Shown here one piece after another: positions 27,186 to 35,390 of a DNA stretch of 64,000 nt; the first letter of the stretch is position 1; the number at the start of each line of letters is the position of its first letter. A program made the translations under genes and the position numbers. Origin of the DNA: Sphingomonas sp. PP-CE-3A-406 (lineage in GTDB: Bacteria; Pseudomonadota; Alphaproteobacteria; Sphingomonadales; Sphingomonadaceae); the NCBI RefSeq assembly GCF_003688625.1, contig NZ_RCWY01000001.1, forward strand, positions 1,384,847 through 1,448,846, written 5' to 3'. The notes below the pieces were generated by a model. The model saw nothing but the letters and a program-made list of their open reading frames with translations, did no database searches and was not told the DNA's origin.

Positions 27186-27974
27186 ATGACGCGTTTGCCG
27201 CTTCTCCTCGCCGTGACGCTCGCGAGCCTGGGTGCCGTTGCCGGCGCGCAGCAGGCGCTCGGGCCAACGGGATATCTCAAGCCCGGCGCGTTCGACGTGT
27301 TGGCCATCCTGCCGCCTGCCCCCAAATCCACCGACCCTCGCGGGATCGCCGACCGCGCGATCTTCAAGGCGACGCGCGCGTTGCAGGGCAGTCCGCGCTG
27401 GGCGCTGGCCACCAACGACGTGAAGTCCGCGCCCGCCGACCTGTTCCGCGACTTCAGTTGCGCGATGGGGATCGCACTCACGCCCGAGAACGCCCCGCGG
27501 ACCGCCGCTTTGCTTCGGCGCGCCATGGTTGACACATCCCGTCAAACCAACGGCGCCAAGACATTCTACAAGCGGCAGCGACCGTTCCTGATCGATCGCG
27601 GACCGATCTGCCAGCCCGCCGCCGAGGTCGCGGACAGCTATGATTACCCGTCGGGCCATACGACCGCGGGCTGGACGATGGCGACGTTGCTGGCGCAGAT
27701 CGCGCCCGATCGCGCGACCGCCCTGCTCGCACGCGGCCGGGCGTATGGCGAAAGCCGGATCGTGTGCGGCGTCCACAATGCCAGCGCCGTCGAAGCGGGG
27801 CGGCTGTCCGCGTCGTCGACGCTGACTGCGATGCAGGGCGACCCGGCCTTCACCGCCGATCTCGCCGCAGCCAGGCGGGAGATCGCGGCGCTTCGACACG
27901 ACGGCGGAACGGCGAAACCCGACGCTGCGCTCTGCACAGGCGAAGCGGCCCTCGTCGCCCAGCCCCTTTACTGA
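27186..27974 (+). CDS. Secreted class A acid phosphatase (PAP2 superfamily)
   Basis: A 262-residue protein with a signal peptide (MTRLPLLLAVTLASLGAVAG). PAP2 motif 1 is KTFYKRQRP (Lys, Arg), motif 2 is PSGHTTAGW, and motif 3 is SRIVCGVHNASAVEAG, which supplies the Arg and nucleophilic His but has Ala where the usual SRx5Hx3D pattern has Asp. Nonspecific phosphatases of the PhoN type act in the periplasm. It stands 10 bases before the PhoD gene and may share its transcript. ATG 27186 is chosen from the signal peptide; an in-frame start lies at 27126. Confidence 0.85.
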   Translation: MTRLPLLLAVTLASLGAVAGAQQALGPTGYLKPGAFDVLAILPPAPKSTDPRGIADRAIFKATRALQGSPRWALATNDVKSAPADLFRDFSCAMGIALTPENAPRTAALLRRAMVDTSRQTNGAKTFYKRQRPFLIDRGPICQPAAEVADSYDYPSGHTTAGWTMATLLAQIAPDRATALLARGRAYGESRIVCGVHNASAVEAGRLSASSTLTAMQGDPAFTADLAAARREIAALRHDGGTAKPDAALCTGEAALVAQPLY

Positions 27975-27984
27975 CGAGACCATC

Positions 27985-29556
27985 ATGACCGACACCACCG
28001 GCTCGCGCCTGCTTCTCAACCGCCGTACCATGATCGGCGCCGCCGCGGCGCTGGTCGGCGCACCGGCGATCCTGCGCGCGCAACAACTGTTCGCCGCCTA
28101 CCCGTTTCGCCTCGGTATAGCGGCGGGCGATCCGGCCGCGGACGGCTTCGTCATCTGGACCCGGCTCGCGCCCGATCCGCTCGCCGAGCATGGCGGCATG
28201 CCGATGCAGCCGGTCGAGGTCGAGTGGCAGGTCGCGACCGACCCGCGCTTTGCGACGCTAGTCGCCGGTGGCAAAGCGCTGGCGCGTCCCGAACTCGCCC
28301 ACTCCGTCCATGTCGAGGTGGCGGGCCTGCTACCCAATCGGCCGTATTGGTACCGGTTCACGGTCGGCAGCGAGCGCTCGACTACGGGATGCGCACGGAC
28401 ACTGCCGCTCGCCGGCGCGTCGCTCGACCGGCTGCGGTTCGCGGTTGCCGGCTGCCAGAACTACGAGGACGGCCTCTACACCGCCTATCGTCATCTCGCG
28501 GCGGACGATCCCGCCTTCGTCTTCCATTACGGCGACTATATCTACGAAGGGCGAAGCGCGCCGATGCCGGTCGGCTATGACGGCAAGCCCCGCCGCTTCG
28601 TCCGCGAACATGCCGGGCAGAAGCTGTTCGACCTCGCCGATTATCGCCGCCGCTACGCCCAGTACAAGACCGACCCGGACCTGCAGGCCGCCCACGCCGC
28701 CGCGGCGTGGTTCGTCACGTTCGACGATCACGAGGTCGAGAACAACTGGGTCGGCGAGATCGACCAGGAGAACGATCCGCCCGAGGTGTTCGCACTGCGC
28801 CGGGCTGCGGCATTCCAGGCCTATTACGAGCATATGCCGCTGCGTCGTTCGGCGTTTCCGGGACCTGCCGGCATGCAGATCTATCGCCGCGCGACGATCG
28901 GCAATCTGCTCGACCTGCATTTGCTCGACACCCGGCAATTCCGCACCGACCAGCCCTGCGACGACGGATTCAAGACGCGCTGCAAGGGCTGGGCGGATCC
29001 CGCGGCGCAGGTCATGGGACGCGCGCAGGAGGCGTGGCTCGCAACGGCATTGAAGCAGAAGAAGGCGCGGTGGAACGCGCTGGCGCAGCAGGTGATGATG
29101 ATGCCGCTCGACCGGCGCACCGGCGACGAGCCTGCGCCGATCCGCAACATGGACAGCTGGGGCGGCTATGACGCGCCGCGCGAACGCGTGTTGAAGATGG
29201 TCGAGGGGCTCGGCAATGCCGTCGTCCTGACCGGCGACGAGCATCAGAACTATGCCGGCGTCCTGCGTACCGAGGGTGGCCAGGGCGATGCCGTCGCCGT
29301 CGAGTTCGTCGGCACGTCGATCAGCTCGGGCGGCGACGGTGCGGATCGCCGGGTCGGCGAAGACCGCATCCGCGCCCGCAACCCGTTCCTCGCCTGGACC
29401 AACGACCGTCGCGGTTACCTGCTGTGCGACGTGGGTACGGACCAGTGGAAAACGGAATTCCGGACGGTCGATACCGTCGCGCGCCCCGACGGCGCTGTCA
29501 AAACGGCCGGCACGGCGATCATCGAGCACGGCCGTGCCGCCGTAACGATGACCTGA
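27985..29556 (+). CDS. phoD: PhoD-like alkaline phosphatase (Tat-exported)
   Basis: A 523-residue PhoD-family metallophosphatase. The N-terminal twin-arginine signal is LNRRTMIGAAAALVGAPAIL. An N-terminal Ig-like region (YPFRLGIAAGDPAADGFVIW) precedes the catalytic domain: FAVAGCQNYEDGLYTAYRHL, FHYGDYIYEG, WFVTFDDHEVENNW and VVLTGDEHQNYAG. The metal ligands Asp, Tyr, Asn, Asp and His are visible. With the upstream class A phosphatase it suggests organic phosphate scavenging; no Pho box was recognised. Confidence 0.92.
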   Translation: MTDTTGSRLLLNRRTMIGAAAALVGAPAILRAQQLFAAYPFRLGIAAGDPAADGFVIWTRLAPDPLAEHGGMPMQPVEVEWQVATDPRFATLVAGGKALARPELAHSVHVEVAGLLPNRPYWYRFTVGSERSTTGCARTLPLAGASLDRLRFAVAGCQNYEDGLYTAYRHLAADDPAFVFHYGDYIYEGRSAPMPVGYDGKPRRFVREHAGQKLFDLADYRRRYAQYKTDPDLQAAHAAAAWFVTFDDHEVENNWVGEIDQENDPPEVFALRRAAAFQAYYEHMPLRRSAFPGPAGMQIYRRATIGNLLDLHLLDTRQFRTDQPCDDGFKTRCKGWADPAAQVMGRAQEAWLATALKQKKARWNALAQQVMMMPLDRRTGDEPAPIRNMDSWGGYDAPRERVLKMVEGLGNAVVLTGDEHQNYAGVLRTEGGQGDAVAVEFVGTSISSGGDGADRRVGEDRIRARNPFLAWTNDRRGYLLCDVGTDQWKTEFRTVDTVARPDGAVKTAGTAIIEHGRAAVTMT

Positions 29557-29656
29557 ATTCCGCTTCGCGCGAGGGTCGGAACGCTTCGGCATTCCTCCGG
29601 TCGTCCCGGTGCACCAAGACCCGGTTCTCGAGTGACACGAGCCCAGCGCGCGCAGG

Positions 29657-29949
29657 CTAGGTCCGGAAGTCTGGCTCAGTCTGCAGTGCTTCGCGTTCGG
29701 AGGGCGCGTCGTCCCCAGAACCAATTCTCGCGACGGTATCGCTCATCCGCGCCATGAACAGCAGGGCCGCGAATGTCACGCCGATGACGATCGCGGCGAC
29801 CTGACCACAGGCGGCGGCGACGCCGATGATCAGGCTGCCAGTCGAGGCGATCTCGTCATTGGCCCGTCATTGGCGCCGAACGCCACCGCGCGCAGCCAGC
29901 CGATCCGGTCGGCGACGTGGCGTTCGCGGTGCGACGATACCGCGCCCAT
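29657..29949 (-). pseudogene. Chimeric remnant: VIT/CCC1-like 5' end joined to SulP-like tail
   Basis: The reading frame starts MGAVSSHRERHVADRIGWLR and AVAFGANDG, the typical VIT-family opening. It then runs out of frame at an 11-base tandem duplication (GCCAATGACGG / GCCAATGACGA). In the next frame it continues EIASTGSLIIGVAAA, still VIT-like. After about 15 more residues the text changes to VAAIVIGVTFAALLFMARMS, which resembles the end of a SulP permease, and stops at 29657. VIT proteins are about 230 residues, so this is a decayed fusion. It lies one base after the BON gene. Confidence 0.6.
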
Positions 29950-29950
29950 G

Positions 29951-30601
29951 TCAGACAATTTCGAGCAGGTTCTCCACCTTTACCGCACCCGGTGCCGCCC
30001 AGGCGGTGCGTTCGGCGACCATCCGGTCGTGCGGTGAATCGACCGAGCCGGTGAGCCGCACCGTGCCGCCGTCGACCGACACCTTGATCATGTCGCCATC
30101 GAAGAACCACGAGCGGTGCAGCGCGGTGCGGATGTCGTTGCTGACGTCGGTCACGTCGACGCGCGGTTTGAGCGTGACGTGGTTGATCACGCCGACCACG
30201 CCTGCGAGCGGCCTTACCGCCGCCTCGGCTGCGTCTTTCTGGAAATGCCAGCGCACTTCGCCGCGCAGGCTGACCCAGCCGTCCTCGACCTGCGCCTTGA
30301 TACTGTCGTGCGGGACGGTGGTATCCCAAGACAGCCGCTCGACGATCGCACTCGCTATCGCCTCGTCGCCGCGCTTGAAGCGGTCCTCCAGCTGCACCTC
30401 GATCGCCTCGGCGACTGCCTTCACCCCATCGACGCGCGCGGCGGCACGTTCGGCGGCGTATTTCGCGGCGTAGCTGCCGGCGTGACCGCTCAGCGTCACG
30501 ACGCCGTTGTTCGCCGTCACGCCGATGTGCCCGGCGGGGACACTCGGATCCCAGTTGAGTTCGGCGAGCACGGCTTTCTGCAATCTAGCGTCGTGGGACA
30601 T
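29951..30601 (-). CDS. Triple BON-domain protein
   Basis: A 216-residue protein with three BON domains: residues 3-70 (LQKAVLAELNWDPSVPAGHI, GVVTLSGHAGSYAAKYAAER), 75-145 (IASAIVERLSWDTTVP, GWVSLRGEVRWHFQKDAAE) and 150-216 (VSNDIRTALHRSW, GTVRLTGSVDSPHDRMVAER). BON domains bind phospholipid surfaces; cytosolic multi-BON proteins with universal stress proteins are common in stress loci. ATG 30601 has AGGAG upstream. Divergent from the universal stress protein gene with a shared inverted repeat. Confidence 0.88.
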   Translation of the reverse strand: MSHDARLQKAVLAELNWDPSVPAGHIGVTANNGVVTLSGHAGSYAAKYAAERAAARVDGVKAVAEAIEVQLEDRFKRGDEAIASAIVERLSWDTTVPHDSIKAQVEDGWVSLRGEVRWHFQKDAAEAAVRPLAGVVGVINHVTLKPRVDVTDVSNDIRTALHRSWFFDGDMIKVSVDGGTVRLTGSVDSPHDRMVAERTAWAAPGAVKVENLLEIV

Positions 30602-30678
30602 GACACGCTCCTGGAAACAGCGCAGAGAGGTCCGAGCCGATGACCGCACCCTACCGCCGCGACCTATCTCGGCCAGCG

Positions 30679-30717
30679 TCGGGAACTACGCAGCCCGCGC
30701 TTATGCGTAGTTCCCGA
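30679..30717. promoter_or_regulatory. Inverted repeat between BON and USP genes; candidate FixJ site
   Basis: TCGGGAACTACGCA (30679-30692) and its exact complement TGCGTAGTTCCCGA (30704-30717) are separated by 11 bases. The core TAGTTCCC resembles the TAGTTTCCC core known to me for rhizobial FixJ sites, and related copies occur at 34670, 35362 and 40661. Both flanking genes point away, so one element could serve both. Confidence 0.5.
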
Positions 30718-30789
30718 TGCTTTCCCGCGCCCGCCCTCACGCCGACAGCTCGGCGAAAGAGGGAGATCGCGCGTGACTATTCGACCCTG

Positions 30790-31590
30790 ATGGTACATCT
30801 CGACGGCGGCCGGCCTAACGCCGTCCTGCTCGACGTCGCGGCCACGCTCGCCGATCAGCATGACGCCGCGGTGATCGGCATCGCCGCGTGCCAGCCGGTG
30901 CCGATCGGCACGTGCGACGGCTATCTCGGCGGCGACTATGCGGTGATCGAGCGCGATATCGTCGCGGACGAACTCACCCGTGCCAAGACCGAGTTCCACG
31001 CGCACGAGCGGCTCGCGAAGCACGTCCTCGAATGGCGATCGGTCCCGACGATCGTCAACATCGCGCACGTCGTCGCGGAGAATGCGCGATCCGCCGATCT
31101 GGTCATCACCAGCGCAGGTCCCGGGTTTGCCGACCGCGCGACGCACGCCGACACCGGCGACCTGATCCTGCGCGCGGGCCGTCCGGTGCTGGTCGTTCCC
31201 GACGGCGCCGCCACCGCCACCTTCTCGACGATCATGATCGCGTGGACCGATACGCGCGAATGCCGCCGCGCGATCAGCGATGCGCTGCCGATGGTCCACG
31301 CCGCCGACCGTGTGGTGATCGTCGAGGCCGCGATCGACGCGATCGATGCGCGCAAGCCGATCGACGACGTCACCGCCTGGCTCGCACGCCACGGCGTCGA
31401 TGCGGACAAGGTCGTCGCGCGGATGAAGGGCACCAGCATCGACACGCTCGCCGCAATCGCGAACGACGTCGAGGCCGACCTCGTCGTCGCGGGCGCCTAT
31501 GGCCACAGCAGGATCCGCGAATGGGCGTTCGGCGGCGTCACCCGCGATCTGCTGCTGCGCGACCGGCGCTGCACGTTGCTGTCGCACTGA
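30790..31590 (+). CDS. Universal stress protein, two-domain
   Basis: A 266-residue protein with tandem USP folds. The second ends in the ATP-site pattern GAYGHSRIREWAFGGVTRDL (G-x2-G-x9-G-T). The first lacks most of that motif. Start is uncertain: ATG 30790 opens just before strand beta1 (MVHLDGG), while an in-frame ATG at 30703 lies inside the inverted repeat and is unlikely. A GAGGGAG site at 30759 precedes a five-codon frame ending TGATG at the 30790 ATG. Placed between the BON gene and fixLJ, it belongs to a low-oxygen or stress group. Confidence 0.85.
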   Translation: MVHLDGGRPNAVLLDVAATLADQHDAAVIGIAACQPVPIGTCDGYLGGDYAVIERDIVADELTRAKTEFHAHERLAKHVLEWRSVPTIVNIAHVVAENARSADLVITSAGPGFADRATHADTGDLILRAGRPVLVVPDGAATATFSTIMIAWTDTRECRRAISDALPMVHAADRVVIVEAAIDAIDARKPIDDVTAWLARHGVDADKVVARMKGTSIDTLAAIANDVEADLVVAGAYGHSRIREWAFGGVTRDLLLRDRRCTLLSH

Positions 31591-31852
31591 GTCACGATGG
31601 GTGCCGTGATCCGTAAGTATCTCGGCTCGGTTGCCAAGGCGAACCGAAGACTAGTCGTCGGCGTCACGACCTTGTCGGCAATCGCGATCATCGAAGGACT
31701 ATTAGCATATAGCGGGTCTTTGGCTTAACATGCGTCATGGTCCGAACGAGGGTGTACTATTCTTGTCTCCTGCCGGATCGGATCCGTGTATCGAACAAGG
31801 TCCGCATCTCAATGACTTGCCTCTGCGCGCCCCGAGCCACCGCACCGCCCGC

Positions 31853-33415
31853 ATGATCGCGTCGCAGTCCTCGCCCGATACCGACCCGCAGGCGGTGGCG
31901 CGTGGCGATGCGATGCTGGCGGAGGAACTGGGGCTGCTGATCGACGGCGCGACGACCTATGCGATCTACATGCTCGATCCCCGCGGCCGCGTGACGATCT
32001 GGAACCGCGGGGCCGAGCGGATCAAGGGCTGGGCCGAGGCGGAGATCATCGGCCGTGATTTCGCGATCTTCTATCCCGCCGACGATATCGCGGAGGGTAA
32101 ACCCGCAGCCGATCTCGCCCGCGCACACTGCGACGGCCGGATCGAGGAAGAAAGCTGGCGAGTCCGCAAGGACGGCTCAGAATTCCTCGCGCATGTCACG
32201 ATCACCGCGCTCCACGACGATGCCGGCGCGCTGCGCGGGTTCGGCAAGGTGATCCGCGACATCACGCACGAAAAGGCCGCCGAGGCCGCGATCGTGCGCC
32301 GCGAACACCACCTCCGCTCGATCCTCAACACCGTCCCCGACGCGATGATCGTGATGAACGAGAACGGCATCGTCGCCTCGTTCAGCGCCGCCGCCGAACT
32401 CGTCTTCGGCTATGCGGCACGCGAGGTGATCGGCCAGAACGTCGCGATGCTGATGCCGCAGGTGGAAGCACGCGACCACGACGCGCACCTGCGCAAATAC
32501 CGCCACACCGGCGAGCGCCACGTGATCGGCAACGTCAGGCTTGAACGCGCAATGCGTAAAGGCGGCGAGACGTTTCCGATCGAACTGGCGGTCGGCGAGG
32601 CGTCGATCGCGGGTGAACGCATCTTCACCGGCTTCATCCGCGACCTCACCAACCGCCACGCGACCGAACGCCGCGTGCAGGAACTCCAGTCCGAACTCGT
32701 CCACGTCTCGCGCGTCAGCGCGATGGGCACGATGGCCTCGACCTTGGCGCACGAGATCAACCAGCCGCTGACCGCGATCGCCAATTACCTCGAGGCGACG
32801 CGCGCGATGATCGACGGCAGCGCAGACCCGCTGCTGGCAGACATCGCCGAGGCGCTCGACCTCGCAGCGGCGCAATCGCTGAGGGCGGGCACGATCGTCC
32901 GCCGATTGCGTGCGTTCGTCGATGGCGGCGATACGGGCTTTCGCGACGAAGCGCTCGACCTGCTCGTCGAGGAAGCGACCAGCCTGGGCCTGCTTGGCGC
33001 GCACCAGGCGGGAATCACCGTCGTCAACTCAGCCTCGCCAAGCCCGGTCATGGTTCGCGTCGATCGCATCCAGATCCAGCAGGTGCTGGTCAACCTCATC
33101 CGCAACGCGATCCATGCGATGGCCACGTCGTCCGTCCGGACGCTGTCGATCGCCACCGCCTCCGAGCGCGAAGGCTGGATGCAGATCACCGTCGCGGACA
33201 CGGGCTCCGGCATAGACAGCGACGTCCGCGCGCGCCTGTTCGAGGCGTTCGCGACCACCAAGGAGGACGGCATGGGCCTAGGCCTGTCGATTTGCCGGAC
33301 GATCGTCGAGGCGCATGGCGGGCGGATCTGGGCGGACGGCGTCGCGAGCGGCGGCACCGCGTTCCACTTCACCGTGCCGCTTGCCGCGCTCCAGGAAGGC
33401 GACACCGATGACTGA
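31853..33415 (+). CDS. fixL: FixL-like oxygen-sensing histidine kinase
   Basis: A 520-residue kinase. PAS1 is around residues 25-135 (TYAIYMLDPRGRVTIWNRGA, then FGKVIRDIT). PAS2 is around 150-260 and strongly FixL-like (IVASFSAAAELVFGYAAREV, IGQNVAMLMPQV, FTGFIRDLTNRHA), with a His in RDHDAHL aligned to the heme ligand of rhizobial FixL. The HisKA motif is LAHEINQPLTAIANYLEATR (His near 302), with N box NLIRNAIHAM and G boxes DTGSGI and GMGLGLSICR. Starts at 31730 and 31913 are alternatives. It overlaps fixJ by eight bases. Confidence 0.9.
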   Translation: MIASQSSPDTDPQAVARGDAMLAEELGLLIDGATTYAIYMLDPRGRVTIWNRGAERIKGWAEAEIIGRDFAIFYPADDIAEGKPAADLARAHCDGRIEEESWRVRKDGSEFLAHVTITALHDDAGALRGFGKVIRDITHEKAAEAAIVRREHHLRSILNTVPDAMIVMNENGIVASFSAAAELVFGYAAREVIGQNVAMLMPQVEARDHDAHLRKYRHTGERHVIGNVRLERAMRKGGETFPIELAVGEASIAGERIFTGFIRDLTNRHATERRVQELQSELVHVSRVSAMGTMASTLAHEINQPLTAIANYLEATRAMIDGSADPLLADIAEALDLAAAQSLRAGTIVRRLRAFVDGGDTGFRDEALDLLVEEATSLGLLGAHQAGITVVNSASPSPVMVRVDRIQIQQVLVNLIRNAIHAMATSSVRTLSIATASEREGWMQITVADTGSGIDSDVRARLFEAFATTKEDGMGLGLSICRTIVEAHGGRIWADGVASGGTAFHFTVPLAALQEGDTDD

Positions 33416-34040
33416 CGTACTCCGCACGGTGCATATCGTCGACGACGACGAGGCGATCCGCCAGTCGGTCGGCTTCCTGTTGCGCAAGGCGGGGTATGCG
33501 GTCGAAACCTATCCGGCGGGCACGCATTTCCTGAAGTCCGTGACTCGAGAGACACGCGGCTGCGTATTGCTCGACGTTCGCATGCCGGATCTCGACGGGC
33601 TGGAGGTACAGGCTCGCCTCGCGCAGACCGGCATCGCGCTGCCGGTGATCATGCTGACCGGCCACGGCGACGTCACACTAGCCGTTCGCGCGATCAAGGC
33701 GGGCGCGATCGAGTTTCTCGAAAAGCCGTTCGAGCGCAGCGCCCTGCTCGCGGCAATCGAAACCGCGCTCGCGCATGCCGCCCGGTCCGACCGCGAGCAC
33801 CTTGCCGCCGCGGATGCGCTCGTACGCCTCGCAGCCCTCACACCGCGCGAACGCGACGTGCTCGACGGCATGGTACTCGGCCGCCCCAACAAGCTGATCG
33901 CCTACGACCTCGACATCGCCACCCGCACCGTCGAAGTCCACCGCGCCAATCTGATGGAAAAGCTTGCTGCACGCAGCCTGTCCGACGTCCTGCGCATCGC
34001 GTTCTCTGCAGGCCTCGGCGAGGCGGTCGAGCCGGCCTGA
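33408..34040 (+). CDS. fixJ: FixJ-like response regulator
   Basis: A 210-residue regulator: receiver domain (VHIVDDDEAIRQSVGFLL, phospho-Asp in VLLDVRMPDLDG, MLTGHGDVTLAVRAIKAGA, conserved Lys in FLEKPFERSALL) and LuxR-type HTH (LTPRERDVLDGMVLGRPNKL, IAYDLDIATRTVEVHRANL). The length and layout match FixJ. Phosphorylated by FixL at low oxygen, it would activate target promoters; repeated TAGTTCCC-type motifs in this window are candidates. Its ATG lies within the fixL end. Confidence 0.92.
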   Translation: MTDVLRTVHIVDDDEAIRQSVGFLLRKAGYAVETYPAGTHFLKSVTRETRGCVLLDVRMPDLDGLEVQARLAQTGIALPVIMLTGHGDVTLAVRAIKAGAIEFLEKPFERSALLAAIETALAHAARSDREHLAAADALVRLAALTPRERDVLDGMVLGRPNKLIAYDLDIATRTVEVHRANLMEKLAARSLSDVLRIAFSAGLGEAVEPA

Positions 34041-34107
34041 CACCTCGCTTTCTACGTACAGACGCGGCGGCGTCCGCATGTCATCAAAGGACCGACAAGG
34101 ATGCCCG

Positions 34108-34524
34108 ATGACCGACCACGCTCCCCAATCGCATGACGGCATCGGCATTTCGCTGGTCGACGGCGACCCCGCGATCCGCCGCGCGCGCCAGATCATGCTG
34201 CTCTCGGAGCATTACGACGTCCGCTCCTATGCGACCGGCGCGGCGCTGCTCGCCGACCCCAGATCGCGCGACGTCCCCTGCATCGTCGTCGATGTCGAAG
34301 GCACGGAGGGCACCGGCATGGCCACGCTCCAGGCGATGCGCGCGTCGGGCTGGCGCGGCAAGGCGATCCTGCTCGACGGCACCGCCCCGCCCCCCGCGCT
34401 GATCCACGCCGCCGAACGCCACGGCGACCGCATCCTCGACCGCACCGCCGGGGACGCCCCGCTGCTCACCGCGATCGCCGCCTCGATCGACCGCGGCTGG
34501 TCCGGCTGGAACGCGGAGGGGTGA
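34108..34524 (+). CDS. Degenerate receiver-domain protein
   Basis: A 138-residue stand-alone receiver-like protein: GIGISLVDGDPAIRRARQIM, CIVVDVEGTEGTGMATLQAM and GKAILLDGTAPPPALI. The Asp acidic pocket (DGD) and an Asp at the phosphoacceptor position (VVDV) are present, but the conserved Lys region reads RILDRTAG, with Arg instead of Lys-Pro. It begins 67 bases after fixJ; AAGG precedes ATG 34108. It could be a phosphate sink or an anti-FixJ partner of the FixT kind by position only; sequence similarity to FixT was not seen. Confidence 0.75.
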   Translation: MTDHAPQSHDGIGISLVDGDPAIRRARQIMLLSEHYDVRSYATGAALLADPRSRDVPCIVVDVEGTEGTGMATLQAMRASGWRGKAILLDGTAPPPALIHAAERHGDRILDRTAGDAPLLTAIAASIDRGWSGWNAEG

Positions 34525-34992
34525 CTGCGGCGTGAGGATAGCCTGTTTTCCCGCGAGGCGGGGTCCAGACTGGCTACCGCCTTCGCGGGAGGCCAAAAGC
34601 GTGTTCGATCCGCGAGCGCCATTCGAGCGCCCGTCCCACGTCCGCACCGATCGCTAGCGCGCGCTAGACTAGTTCCCGATTCTGGTGCCGCCACATCCCG
34701 ATCCTACGGTTTGGCAACGCCCAATTACCGAGGATCACGCCATGAATTCAGCCATTCGATCGTCGCCGGCTTCGACGACCACAACTGACCGGCGAACTGC
34801 CGATCATCGAGCCGATCGCCTGACGCAGGCGCAGGCGCACGGGGCTCCACGGCAATCCTGTCGAGCGATGACCCCGTGGTGGTCCAAAGCCGCCTCCCCA
34901 GCCTCAAGCCATGCTTCCCGGCGTTCGCCTGCGCTGCGGCTACCGTTCGCTGATCCATACTGCGCTGCGCACCATGGCAGCGGGAATGCGGA
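34525..34992. other. Gene-poor interval with REP-like hairpin and orphan start site
   Basis: No convincing protein is encoded. An imperfect hairpin (34550-34561 against 34577-34589) resembles the REP elements near 4050. The frame starting ATG 34742 has a GAGG site and a TAGTTCCCGAT motif 60 bases upstream, but its product (MNSAIRSSPASTTTTDRRTA...) has poor composition. It may be a frameshifted remnant of a small gene. Confidence 0.5.
34670..34683 (+). promoter_or_regulatory. TAGTTCCCGAT motif copy
   Basis: TAGTTCCCGATTCT matches the right arm of the BON/USP repeat (TAGTTCCCGATGCT, from 30708) at 13 of 14 bases. It is proposed as a FixJ-type site on the basis of repetition near fixLJ; no intact target gene follows. 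Confidence 0.4.
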
Positions 34993-35262
34993 CTAGCAGG
35001 CGAGCTTAAGCGTCAGGCGCGGGCGATACGCGATCACCCGGAGGCGCGGCGCGGCGCCGATACTCCGCACCGCCAACGTCAGCACAGGTTCGGCGATCAG
35101 GCCGACGGCCTGGACGGACAGCGCTTCCAGCGTCTCGCCATAGAGTTGCGCAAGCAGTTCGTGAGCCCGGCGCGCGCACGGCCCTGCGGCGGCATCGGCC
35201 ATCGCCCGCGTGGCGTCGAGGCGGCGCTGGAAATAGAGTATCTCGGTGTGGATAGCGTTCAT
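34993..35262 (-). CDS. Hypothetical small protein in the fermentative cluster
   Basis: An 89-residue protein: MNAIHTEILYFQRRLDATRA, CARRAHELLAQLYGETLEAL and APRLRVIAYRPRLTLKLAC. The N-terminal half is probably helical. No family was recognised. GGGGAG lies seven to eight bases before the ATG, and an upstream copy of the cluster motif (35362) supports expression. It follows acetate kinase in the same direction after a 128-base gap, so it may form its own unit. Confidence 0.6.
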   Translation of the reverse strand: MNAIHTEILYFQRRLDATRAMADAAAGPCARRAHELLAQLYGETLEALSVQAVGLIAEPVLTLAVRSIGAAPRLRVIAYRPRLTLKLAC

Positions 35263-35361
35263 CACGAACTCCCCGCCGGTCCGCCCCGCTGCCGCACGAT
35301 GCGGGTGTCGATGAGCCGATCCGTATCTAGACGGTAGCGGGCGTGGACGGCGGCGTCGGGA

Positions 35362-35376
35362 CTCGGAAAGCACGTA
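35362..35376 (-). promoter_or_regulatory. Candidate FixJ-type motif upstream of the small gene
   Basis: On the minus strand this reads TACGTGCTTTCCGAG, close to TGCGTACTTTCCGAG at 40661 and TGCGTAGTTCCCGA at 30704. It lies 100 bases upstream of the ATG at 35262 in the correct orientation. Confidence 0.45.
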
Positions 35377-35390
35377 CCTCGCCAAGGTCG

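Noticed and set aside
30679..30717. GGGAAC on both strands read as an EcfG promoter pair
   Set aside because: The spacing to a CGT-like -10 is 19 bases, not 16-17, and the whole 14-base arm is repeated elsewhere, which fits an activator site better.
34742..34996. ORF with good GAGG site after a TAGTTCCC motif
   Set aside because: The product is Ser/Thr/Arg/Ala-rich and not protein-like; it was kept only as a possible remnant.
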